Shown piece by piece: positions 7,406 through 16,519 of a stretch of DNA of 64,000 bases. How positions within the stretch are numbered: position 1 is the stretch's first letter; every line of letters begins with the position of its first letter. The stretch is taken from assembly GCA_963785035.1 (NCBI GenBank), contig CAWATG010000005.1, positions 186,001 through 250,000 of the forward strand. The letters run 5' to 3'. The notes under the pieces were generated by a model. The model did not search any database, was not told the origin of the DNA, and worked only from the letters and a program-made list of their open reading frames with translations. The position numbers and the translations under genes are program-made. The stretch is from CAWATG01 sp963785035 (GTDB taxonomy: Bacteria > Actinomycetota > Acidimicrobiia > IMCC26256 > CAWATG01).

Positions 7406-8590
7406 ATGCCGAGCTTTCGTGAGCTCCTTGCTCGCACCAAGACCGAGATCCACGAGATCGAGCCATCGGCCGCCGAGGCGCTCCTCAACGACGCGCAGTT
7501 CCTCGACGTGCGGGAACTCGACGAGTGGGAACAGGGCACGATTCCCGGCGCCGTGTTCATCCCCCGAGGTCACCTCGAAAGTCAGGTCGAAAACAAGCTC
7601 TCCGATCGCGACCGCGCGATTGTCGTGTACTGCGCCGGCGGCACGCGCTCAGCGTTCGCGGCGAAGACGCTGCAGGACCTGGGCTACACCGACGTGGTCT
7701 CGATGGCAGGGGGTTTCGGCCGCTGGAAGAACGAGGACCGCCCCTGGCACACGCCCACCACCCTCGGCCCGGAACAACGCACCCGGTACCAACGCCACAT
7801 CCTGCTGCCCGAGATCGGTGAGGCCGGCCAGCAGAAGCTCCTCGAGAGCAAGGTCCTGCTGCTCGGCGCCGGTGGCCTTGGATCTCCAGCAGCGCTGTAT
7901 CTCGGTGCCGCCGGAGTCGGCACCCTCGGCATTGTCGATATGGACGTCGTCGATGCGTCGAATCTGCAACGCCAGATCCTGCACAACATGGACCGCCTCG
8001 GCGATCGCAAGGTCGACTCCGCCAAGAAGACGCTGACAGCACTGAATCCCGACGTCGATGTCGTCACCTACGACGTGCGGTTCGGCGCCGACAACGTGCT
8101 GGACATCATCGACGGATACGACGTGATCGTCGATGGCACCGACAACTTTCCCACTCGATATCTCTTGAACGACGCGTCGCTCCTGCGGCGCATTCCGGTC
8201 GTGCACGGCTCGATCTTTCGATTCGAAGGCCAGGTCACAGTCTTCGACCCGTACAACGGACCGTGCTACCGGTGCTTGCTCCCTGAGCCGCCGCCACCGG
8301 AGTTGGCGCCCAGCTGCGCCGAGGCGGGAGTGCTCGGCGTGTTGCCCGGCATTGTCGGTTCGATACAGGCCCTGGAAGCAATCAAGCTGTTACTCGACCT
8401 CGGCGATCCGCTGCGTGGGCGACTTCTCGCGTATGACGCCCTGGAGCAGAGCTTCCGAACCTTCAAGGTGCGGCGCGACCCGGGTTGCCCGGCATGTGGC
8501 CCCGACGCCGGACCCATCACGATCGCCGAGTACGACCAGCACTGCCTGCCGCACGCCGTCCTCGCCGACGGGTCCGCGACCGGCCACTGA
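7406..8590 (+). CDS. Rhodanese-ThiF/MoeB fusion: sulfur-carrier-protein adenylyltransferase/sulfurtransferase
   Basis: This 394-residue protein adenylates the C-terminal Gly-Gly of small sulfur-carrier proteins (MoaD, ThiS or CysO type) and passes sulfur to them, serving molybdopterin, thiamine or cysteine synthesis. Residues ~20-110 form a rhodanese domain with active-site loop VVYCAGGTRS. Residues ~120-380 form the ThiF/E1-like domain: GAGGLGSPAALYLGAAG (ATP loop), DMDVVDASNLQRQ, DGTDNFPTRYL, a catalytic Cys in APSCAEAG, and zinc pairs CYRC and CPAC. In MoeZ/MOCS3 proteins rhodanese is C-terminal; here the order is reversed. GAGGA lies upstream of the ATG. It is monocistronic, followed by a hairpin. 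Confidence 0.9.
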   Translation: MPSFRELLARTKTEIHEIEPSAAEALLNDAQFLDVRELDEWEQGTIPGAVFIPRGHLESQVENKLSDRDRAIVVYCAGGTRSAFAAKTLQDLGYTDVVSMAGGFGRWKNEDRPWHTPTTLGPEQRTRYQRHILLPEIGEAGQQKLLESKVLLLGAGGLGSPAALYLGAAGVGTLGIVDMDVVDASNLQRQILHNMDRLGDRKVDSAKKTLTALNPDVDVVTYDVRFGADNVLDIIDGYDVIVDGTDNFPTRYLLNDASLLRRIPVVHGSIFRFEGQVTVFDPYNGPCYRCLLPEPPPPELAPSCAEAGVLGVLPGIVGSIQALEAIKLLLDLGDPLRGRLLAYDALEQSFRTFKVRRDPGCPACGPDAGPITIAEYDQHCLPHAVLADGSATGH

Positions 8591-8660
8591 GGTCCCGTTC
8601 AAACCCGTCTTCAGGCGGTGGGCTAATTGTCGGATATTTGCCCTACATCGCCTAAGGACA

Positions 8661-8701
8661 CTGTCGACCATTCCGATATTGGTAGTCGGAATAGTCGACA
8701 G
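8661..8701. other. Strong 16-bp imperfect inverted repeat
   Basis: CTGTCGACCATTCCGA (8661-8676) pairs with TCGGAATAGTCGACAG (8686-8701) with one mismatch across a 9-base loop. It sits 70 bases after the ThiF-family gene and ends just before the GTG/ATG start of a small membrane ORF. It may be a terminator without a U-tract or an operator. Confidence 0.6.
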
Positions 8702-8706
8702 AGTAG

Positions 8707-8901
8707 GTGGCGATGGGTCCAGAGGGGGTTCATGAACTCAGGGCACGCGCATGCCACCTGGCGTTGGTCGGCGCCCTCGCAGTGCTGGTCACAGGCATGC
8801 TGATCCTGCTGGGACCGGCTCGGAACTCGCCCGAGACGGTGCAACTTCGTCCGCCACCAATAGCGTCGCCCTCCCAGCCCACGGGTCCGAGCGTTCCCTG
8901 A
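8707..8901 (+). CDS. Small single-span membrane protein (62-64 aa)
   Basis: The ORF starts at GTG 8707 or ATG 8713. It encodes a short polar N-terminus, one convincing hydrophobic helix (LALVGALAVLVTGMLILLG) and a Pro/Ser-rich tail ending in PSQPTGPSVP. It begins six bases after the strong inverted repeat and is convergent with pepA, five bases away. The helix argues for a real product; nothing identifies its role. A Shine-Dalgarno sequence is weak. Confidence 0.45.
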   Translation: MAMGPEGVHELRARACHLALVGALAVLVTGMLILLGPARNSPETVQLRPPPIASPSQPTGPSVP

Positions 8902-8906
8902 ACTGG

Positions 8907-10471
8907 TTAACCGGACCGCTTCTTGGTGGCCTTGCGCGCGACAGCCTTCCTCACGGAAGTACCGGAGCCCCGCACCGTCTCGACGGAGGTTGGCTTCTCG
9001 AACTTGGCGACAACCTCGACGATCGTGCGAAGCCCGAAACCCGTCCCTCCGCGGACGAGGTAACCGTCGTCTGCCGATGCGCGCGCCGGTCCGGCAATGT
9101 CCAAATGTGCCCACGGAATATCGCCGACGAACTCCTTGAGGAACAGTCCCGCTGTAATCGAACCGCCGTAGCTCCCCGTACTGATGTTGCGCAGATCTGC
9201 GATCTCCGAATCCAGCAACTTGCGGTAGTCCGATGGCAACGGCAGCGGCCACACCGGCTCGCCCGAACGGTCCGCGGCAGCGCGAACTTGCGCGACCAAC
9301 GCGTCGTTGTTGCCCATCAGTCCGGCGATCTTCTCGCCCAGTGCGACCATGCACGCGCCGGTGAGCGTCGCAAGATCGACGATCGCGTCGGGCTTGGTCG
9401 TGGCCGCCAAGGACAATGCGTCGGCCAGGATCAGGCGCCCTTCAGCGTCGGTGTTGAGCACTTCGACGGTCTTGCCGTTGTGGATCGTGAGCACGTCACC
9501 AGGCCGGATGGCGGTACCGCTGGGCATGTTCTCGACGAGCGGCGTGTATGCGACCACCTTCGTCGACAACTTCAGCGCCGCGATGGCCGACATCGCACCG
9601 ATCACGGCGGCGGCGCCACCCATGTCGGTCTTCATGGTTTCCATACCGCTGGCAGGTTTGAGCGAGAGGCCACCGGAGTCGAAGACAACTCCTTTGCCGA
9701 CCAGGGCAATCGTCGCGCGGGCGCCCGGAGGCGAGTAGGTCATCGTCAGCAGGCGCGGTGGACGCGATGACCCCTGCCCGACACCAACGATTCCACCCAA
9801 CCCCTTCGCCGACAACTGGCGCTCGTCGAGCACGCTGACGCTCACGCCCGATCCCCGCAACAGGCGCCGCGCCTCGGAGACAAAATCTGCCGGCGAAAGT
9901 TCCATCGCCGGCTCGTTGACACGATCGCGTGCCCACTCCGTCGCGGCCGCAACCGCGGCGCCGCGATCAACCGCTGCACTGACCGCAGCACCACCCTGAC
10001 CGAGCAGTGAGAAGCGCCGCAACGACGTCGCCGTCTTCTCACCCTTGTACTTGAGGAATTGGTAGGAGCCAAGCGCTGCACCCTCAACGATGGCTTGGGC
10101 CGCATCGGCTCGGTCCATCGAAGCAGGTGCTGCGTCGAGCAGAGTCGTGACAACGGAGGTGACCTTCGTCGCGTTCTTGACGATCAGTGCCGAGGCACGG
10201 CGCAATGCGTCGACCGTGAGCTTGTCCTGTTCGCCCAAGCCGATGAGAAGCACCGACTTCGCGGGAGCCCGACCCCGCCGGGTACCGCTTGGCTCTGACC
10301 TGGCTTACCCTCAAAACCGGACCTGGCCATGAACTCTGCGAGACCGGGGATTGCCGCGTAGACGACATCGACTCCCGGCCCCGCAACACCGCCTGCAAAG
10401 ACCGGCACGGCAAGTAGGTCTGCCTTTGCGGTTCCAACCGAAGCGCTACTGAGACTGAACGAAATCGACAT
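8907..10471 (-). CDS. pepA: Leucyl aminopeptidase (M17), split by one frameshift
   Basis: This is a cytosolic hexameric di-metal aminopeptidase that removes N-terminal residues from peptides. The N-terminal domain starts at ATG 10471 (MSISFSLSSASVG) and runs in one frame to about 10285, where the reading continues in another frame as GRAPAKSVLLIGLGEQDKLT. One base missing from a G-run near 10280-10290 explains the break. The catalytic domain is complete: VGKGVVFDSGG, MKTDMGGAA and NTDAEGRL supply the Lys, Asp and Glu metal ligands. About 520 residues in all, the normal family length. The C-terminus ends in a short Lys/Arg-rich tail. The intact motifs favour a consensus error over a pseudogene. 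Confidence 0.9.
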
Positions 10472-10844
10472 TGCTTTCCTCCTCCGACGAGATGCCAACG
10501 TACTGCCCGAAGGCCTGCCACGTGCGTTCCGCCCTCGAAACCCGCGCGCTGGCTGCCGGTAGCGGTCTTCGACGAGTGGCAACTGAAACGGCGTGCCGTA
10601 CCCGCCTTTGACGGTCACGCCAATGGACCATGTCCACTCGATGAACACCACACGGCCGAAAGGTGCCCAAACACGTGACCCACAGGAAGCGGCGATACCG
10701 TCGCTGTGAGACCGCCGGTCACGGCCAAACAGTGACACGAACCCAATACCCATCAGGCAGTCGAAGGCACCCCTGCCCCCTGCCCGGCACACATGCGTCA
10801 CGGGTGTTCGCGTGCACAACAGAGAGATCCAGGAGGGAAGCACG
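10472..10844. other. Intergenic region without a recognised gene
   Basis: These 373 bases separate divergently oriented pepA and the RCC1-repeat gene and should carry both promoters. One minus-strand stretch (about 10560-10650) reads VVFIEWTWSIGVTVKGGYG and has coding-like third positions. It has no start or recognisable homology, so it is not called a gene. No clear -35/-10 pair was found. Confidence 0.4.
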
Positions 10845-13800
10845 TTGAAGCGCCCCGCATTGCTCACGGTGCTCGGACTGCTTGTCAGCGTGCTGAGTGT
10901 CATCAGCCCACCTGCAGCAACACGAGCAGGCGCAGCGCCCACCGATGCAACGGAATGGGCGTGGGGTTCCAATGTCTTCGGCCAGCTCGGAGACGCCACC
11001 ACCACCAACCGCAACACACCAACCCAGACCGGTACCGACACCGACTGGACAGCAACATCAGCCGGTTATGGCCACTCCCTCGCCATCAAAACCGACGGCA
11101 CCCTCTGGACATGGGGCAACAACACCGACGGCCAACTCGGCGACGGCACCACCACCAACCGCACCACACCCACCCACATCGGCGGCGCCACCAACTGGAA
11201 AACCATCACCGCGGGAGGCTTCCACTCCCTCGCCATCAAAACCGACGGCACCCTCTGGACATGGGGAGCCAACTTCTACGGCCAGCTCGGCGACGGCACG
11301 ACGACCGACAGCCGCACACCCATCCAGATCGGCGGCGACAACAACTGGACGTCCATAGCCAGTGGCGCCTACCACTCCCTCGCAATCAAAACCGACGGCA
11401 CCCTCTGGACATGGGGCAACAACACCGACGGCCAACTCGGCGACGGCACCACCACCAACCGCACAACACCCACCCAAATCGGCACCGCCACCAACTGGAA
11501 AACCATCACCGCGGGAGGCTTCCACTCCCTCGCTACCAAAACCGACGGCACCCTCTGGACATGGGGCAACAACACCGACGGCCAACTCGGCGACGCCACC
11601 ACCACCAACCGCGACAGCACCCACTCAAATCGGTGACCGCCACCAACTGGAAAACCATCACAGGCGGCTGGGGTCACTCCTTCGCAATCAGAACCGACGG
11701 CACGCTCTGGACATGGGGTAACAACACCGACGGCCAACTCGGCGACGGCACCACTACAGACGGCATTGCACCGGGCAAGATCGGCGACCTCCACCAACTG
11801 GAAAACCATCGCAGCCGGCGATCTCCACTCGGTAGCCCTCAAGACCGACGGCACACTCTGGGCATGGGGCGCCAACACGCACTATGGGCAACTCGGTGAT
11901 GGTGGTACAACACCTCGCCTCACGCCGGTGAAGATCGGTGCGGGCAGCAACTGGACCTCAATCGCCGCCGGCGCGTACCACGCCGTGGCGCAGCGGGGGC
12001 CTGCTCAGGTCCCATCACCTGGTTCCACGGCATCAGGATGGGGCAATAACACCTACGGCCAACTCGGCGACGCCACCACCACGGACCGCACCACACCCGT
12101 CCAGGTCGGAGCCTCCACCGAGTTGACAGCCATAGAGGCCGGCTACGACCACTCCTTCGCCCTTGCAAACGATGGCACGCTCTGGGCATGGGGCAACAAC
12201 TTCTACGGCCAACTCGGCGACGGCACCACGACAGAACGCACCACGCCTACGCAGATGGGCACTGCCAGCGACTGGAAGTCCATCAGCGCCGGTGGTCTTC
12301 ACTCTCTCGCCATCAAGACCGACGGCACCCTCTGGGCGTGGGGCAACAACTTCTACGGCCAACTCGGCGACGGCACCACCACGGACCGCACCACACCCGT
12401 CCAGATCGGCACCGCCACCTGGAAAACCGTCGACGCCGGAGACGGCCACTCCCTCGCCATCAAAACCGACGGCACCCTCTGGACATGGGGCCGCAACGAC
12501 GCCGGCCAAACCGAAGACGCCACCACCACCGACAACCCCAACCCCACCCAAGTCGGCACAGACAGCGACTGGACGTCCATCACAGCCGGCGACGGCCACT
12601 CCCTCGCCATCAAAACCGACGGCACCCTCTGGACATGGGGCCGCAACGACGTCGGCCAACTCGGCGACGGCACCACCACGGACCGCACCACACCCGTCCA
12701 GATCGGCACCGCCACCTGGAAGACCGTCGACGCCGGAGACGGCCACTCCCTCGCCATCAAAACCGACGGCACCCTCTGGACATGGGGCTCGCAACGACGC
12801 CGGCCAAACCGAAGACGCCACCACCACCGACAACCCCAACCCCACCCAAGTCGGCACCGACAGCGACTGGACGTCCATCACAGCCGGCGACGGCCACTCC
12901 CTCGCCATCAAAACCGACGGCACCCTCTGGACATGGGGCCGCAACGACGTCGGCCAACTCGGCGACGGCACCACCACCGACAACCTCAACCCCACCCAGA
13001 GTCGGCACCGACAGCGACTGGACGTCCATCACAGCCGGCGGCCTGCACTCTTTGGGTCTGCGAGGTGCGACCGCCGTCCCGCAAACGGGCTCAACGGCTT
13101 CGGGATGGGGCCGTAACAGCGACAGTCAGCTCGGCGACGGCACCAGAACCCGCCGCACCACACCCACCCAAATCGGCACCGCCACCAACTGGGCATCGTT
13201 GGCGGCCGGGAACGGCCACTCCCTCGCAATCAACACCGACGGCACCCTCTGGGCATGGGGCTACAACTTCGACGGCCAACTCGGCGACGGCACCAGAACC
13301 CGCCGATCGTCACCCACCCAAATCGGCACCGCCACCAACTGGAAAACCATCACCGCCGGGGCCTTTCACTCCCTCGCCCTCAAAACCGACGGCACCCTCT
13401 GGGCATGGGGCTCCAACACCGAAAGCCAGCTCGGCGACGGCACCAGAACCCGCCGCATCGTCACCCACCCAAATCGGCACCGCCACCAACTGGGCGTCGC
13501 TGGCGGCCGGGAACGGCCACTCCCTCGCCCTCAAGACCGACGGCACCCTCTGGGCATGGGGCTACAACATCGACGGCCAACTCGGCGACGGCACCAGAAC
13601 CCGCCGCTCGTCACCCGTACAGATCGGCACCGCCACCAACTGGAAAACCATCACCGCCGGAGGTGAACACTCCCTCGCAATCACAACCGACGACTCACTG
13701 TGGGCCTGGGGCCGCAACGACATCGGGCAACTCGGCGACGGCACCAGAACCCGCCGCACCACACCCACCCAAATCGGCAGCAGCACGAACTGGAAAACCA

Positions 13801-14141
13801 TCACCGCCGGTGACGGACACACGCTCGCCGTCAAGACTGACGGCACCCTCTGGGCATGGGGCTACAACTTCGACGGCCAGCTCGGCGACGGCACCAGAAC
13901 CCGCCGCTCTGCACCCGTACAGATCGGCACCGCCACCAACTGGAAAACCATCACCGCCGGCAGCGAATACTCCTCCGCTACCAAGACGGACGACTCACTG
14001 TGGGCGTGGGGCCGGAACGACTTCGGCCAACTCGGAGACGGCACCAGAATCCGCCGCTCTGCACCCGTTCAGATAGGCACCGCCACCAACTGGAAAACCA
14101 TCACCGCCGGCAGCGAGCACTCCTTGGCACTCCGAAACTGA
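10845..14141 (+). CDS. Secreted 21-unit RCC1-repeat protein, interrupted by five frameshifts
   Basis: The start is TTG 10845, seven bases after AGGAGGG, giving a signal peptide (MKRPALLTVLGLLVSVLSV...) with a likely cleavage after AGA. The rest is ~50-residue RCC1 units of the form DGTLW(T/A)WGxNxxGQLGDGT...TNWKTITAGxxHSLAIKT. Counting across frames gives 21 units. Units 1, 8 and 15 differ: they begin EWAWG or GSTASGWG, and 8 and 15 follow a distinct linker (AYHAVAQRG..., GLHSLGLRG...). That gives three blocks of seven, i.e. three seven-bladed propellers. Comparison between units places small insertions near 11620 (+2), 11790, 12790, 13000 and 13452 (+1 each), which sum to +6 and restore the frame. 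RCC1 propellers serve as binding scaffolds; the ligand is unknown. Confidence 0.85.
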
Positions 14142-14187
14142 AGTAGCCCGTCGGGGCGACAACCGTCAGGTGCGCAGCGGGCTCGAA

Positions 14188-14739
14188 CTAGCGTTCCCGC
14201 ACGGGACGAAACGCGCCCTCTTGCCAACGCGCAAGCGTGTAGACGAGATCGGCGAGCCGGTTGAGATATGGCACGACCTGGCTGTCCGAACCGAGCCAAC
14301 CGGAACGGACCGCTGCGACCGCCTCGCGTTCTGCCCGACGAACGAGGGCTCGCGCGAAGTCCAATGCCCCGGCAATTCGGTTCTCCCCCGGCAGCACGAA
14401 CTCGGTCGGCGGGTCGTAGCGCGCGGTGATGGAATCGATGACAGGTTCGAGCGCGCGGACCATATCCGCAGTCACCAGTGAAACGCCGGGAACCAACTTC
14501 GGTCGATTCACCGCCGCAGTCGCGAGTTCGGCGCCGGCGACGAACAGCTCACGTTGGCGCGCAATGACGATCTCATCGAGCTCACCTCCGCGGTCGGCTT
14601 CGGAACGTGCGAGCCCAAGCGCGGAGACGGCCTCGTCGACGGCGCCATAGGCGGCTGGGCCTGCGTCGTCTTTGGCAACTCGGCCGCCGTAGAACAGGCC
14701 GGTCGTACCATCGTCACCCGTGCGCGTGTAAACCTTCAC
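14188..14739 (-). CDS. ATP:cob(I)alamin adenosyltransferase, PduO/MMAB type
   Basis: A 183-residue enzyme that transfers the adenosyl group of ATP to cob(I)alamin, making the cofactor needed by methylmalonyl-CoA mutase. The GTG at 14739 gives the typical N-terminus VKVYTRTGDDGTTGLFYGG; a longer frame upstream has no family likeness and overlaps the divergent gene. The C-terminal signature is present: GALDFARALVRRAERE and YLNRLADLVYTLAR. The gene is convergent with the RCC1-repeat gene and starts back to back with a membrane-protein gene (starts about 2-65 bases apart), so both promoters must overlap coding sequence. Confidence 0.9.
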   Translation of the reverse strand: MKVYTRTGDDGTTGLFYGGRVAKDDAGPAAYGAVDEAVSALGLARSEADRGGELDEIVIARQRELFVAGAELATAAVNRPKLVPGVSLVTADMVRALEPVIDSITARYDPPTEFVLPGENRIAGALDFARALVRRAEREAVAAVRSGWLGSDSQVVPYLNRLADLVYTLARWQEGAFRPVRER

Positions 14740-14740
14740 C

Positions 14741-16519
14741 GTGCGAACCAGTCTACGGGCCTTGCGCGCCCCTCGTGTGTCCTTGCCGGCCCTTGTGATC
14801 ATGATGCCGTTCTTCGCCGCGATCGTCGTGGCTGTCTCCCAGCTCGGCACGCAATATCTGTCCTTCGGCGACGACTCGCTCCTCGAAATCAACATCCGAG
14901 ATGTCGGCCGACACGAGGTGCTCCTCGGACCGTTCTCACGCTTCGGATGGTTCCATCCCGGCCCGGCGCTCTTCTACCTCATGGCACTGCCGTACCGCCT
15001 GTTCGGGCGCACCTCAACGGGGCTCGTCATCGGGGCGCTCTGCATCAACATGGCCGCTTCGGGGGCCATCGTGGGACTGGCACGCCGGCGCGGTGGTCAA
15101 TGGCTCGCCTGGTGGACAGCGGTCGCCTTGCTCTTCTATTTGCGCACTCTCGGCCCGATGCTGCTCCATGACGTGTGGAACCCGTACATCACGATCCTTC
15201 CGTTCGTGGCACTGGTGTTCTGCGCATGGTCCATCGCGTGTGGCGATCGTTGGGCGGTTCCGGCGTGGGTCGTCATTGCATCATTCCTCGTGCAGACACA
15301 CCTTGGCTATCTGCCGGTCACCGCAGCGCTGGCGGGCGTCACGCTCGTCCTCGTTGCGTGGCGCTTCATCACTGCCACTTCGGTCCGTCGTCAGAGCCTG
15401 TTGCGCCTCGCGCTCGCGCCGGTCATCACCTCGGTCATCGCAGGATTCGTGGTTTGGCTCGCGCCGATTGTGCAACAGGTCACGCAGTCGCCACACAACA
15501 TGAGCGAGATCGTTCGCTTCTCGACACGTCAAGAAGGCATCCAGACCGTCGACACCATGCGGATCTTGACCCTGACCAATGTCGGCGACCTTTTGGCGTC
15601 GTTCGTCGGGAGACGTCCCGATGTTGCCTTCAACGACGCTCGATATCTTCCGTCATGGCCGGGTGTGCTCACGCTGATGATCCTGATGGCCGCGGTTATC
15701 GTCGCCTGGCGCCGCCGAGAACGAGACGCGCTGTTACTTGGGGCGTACACCGCGGTAGTCGTGATCCTGGGTGCGGTGTCGATCAAGAATGTCGTCGGCC
15801 TGCCCGCCGAGTACCTCTATCGATGGGTCACCGCCGTTGGCTTTCTCGTCATGGTGCTGACTGGTCTTGTCGCCCAACGGTTCGCGCGCCGAACGCGGGC
15901 GCTCGGAGCAGTCGCACTCGTCCTCGCAGTCGGCGCGACCTTTGCGATGGCGCCGCCTCGATTCCCCGATGAGCAACACACCGAGGACGTCGAGACGATC
16001 AGTGATGCCATCCGCAACGCGCAACAGAAACGACCCGAACTTGCGGTCAGGATCGAGTATTCGAATCTCGAAGACCAGTTCTGGGCCATGGCCGTCGTCA
16101 ACCAGCTCGATAAGCACGGCCTCACCGTGCACGTCAGTCCCGGCCTTGCCCCGCACTACCCGAAGCGCTTCTCTGCCGGCTCTGAGCGTGGGTCGTTCGT
16201 GGTGACGCTCAGAGCCGACTCGAATACAGACGCCGCGCCGCCGCCCGGCGCCCGTCGCGTCGCACGCACCTCGCGTATTTCCGCCTACCTCTCGACGTCC
16301 CGGGGCCGTGCCGCACACAAACCACACGGCCAATTTTCCGGGAGGTCAAGTAGCCTCGGTGCATGTCCAAGTTCCTCGATGCCCTCTCCGAACGCGTTCT
16401 CATCTTTGACGGAGCGTTCGGCACCTGGATGCAAGACCGGGACCTCGGACCCGACGATTTCGGTGGCCCCGAGCTCGAAGGCTGCAACGAGATCCTCGTC
16501 GCCACTCGCCCCGATCTGA
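14741..16519 (+). CDS. Polytopic membrane protein, GT-C glycosyltransferase-like
   Basis: A protein of about 590 residues with roughly ten membrane helices. After helix 1 comes an acidic loop (FGDDSLLEINIRDVGRHEVLLG, then RFGWFHPGPALFYLMALPY), the arrangement of GT-C enzymes that use lipid-linked sugars and place catalytic Asp/Glu in the first outer loop. A soluble segment (~420-490) follows the last helix. The start is uncertain: GTG 14741, or ATG 14804 just before the first helix. The frame runs 157 bases into metH; that last part reads as metH shadow sequence, so the true end is probably near 16350 after an indel. Substrate unknown. Confidence 0.65.
   Translation: MRTSLRALRAPRVSLPALVIMMPFFAAIVVAVSQLGTQYLSFGDDSLLEINIRDVGRHEVLLGPFSRFGWFHPGPALFYLMALPYRLFGRTSTGLVIGALCINMAASGAIVGLARRRGGQWLAWWTAVALLFYLRTLGPMLLHDVWNPYITILPFVALVFCAWSIACGDRWAVPAWVVIASFLVQTHLGYLPVTAALAGVTLVLVAWRFITATSVRRQSLLRLALAPVITSVIAGFVVWLAPIVQQVTQSPHNMSEIVRFSTRQEGIQTVDTMRILTLTNVGDLLASFVGRRPDVAFNDARYLPSWPGVLTLMILMAAVIVAWRRRERDALLLGAYTAVVVILGAVSIKNVVGLPAEYLYRWVTAVGFLVMVLTGLVAQRFARRTRALGAVALVLAVGATFAMAPPRFPDEQHTEDVETISDAIRNAQQKRPELAVRIEYSNLEDQFWAMAVVNQLDKHGLTVHVSPGLAPHYPKRFSAGSERGSFVVTLRADSNTDAAPPPGARRVARTSRISAYLSTSRGRAAHKPHGQFSGRSSSLGACPSSSMPSPNAFSSLTERSAPGCKTGTSDPTISVAPSSKAATRSSSPLAPI

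Noticed and set aside
11058..11624. Gly/Val-rich minus-strand ORF that looks like a repeat protein
   Set aside because: It is the antisense reading of the RCC1 units and lacks a start with a ribosome binding site or signal peptide.
10960..14130. Regularly spaced repeats that could be taken for a CRISPR array or satellite DNA
   Set aside because: The period (~150 bp) and the conserved protein pattern in a single strand direction show RCC1 protein repeats, not CRISPR repeats with unique spacers.
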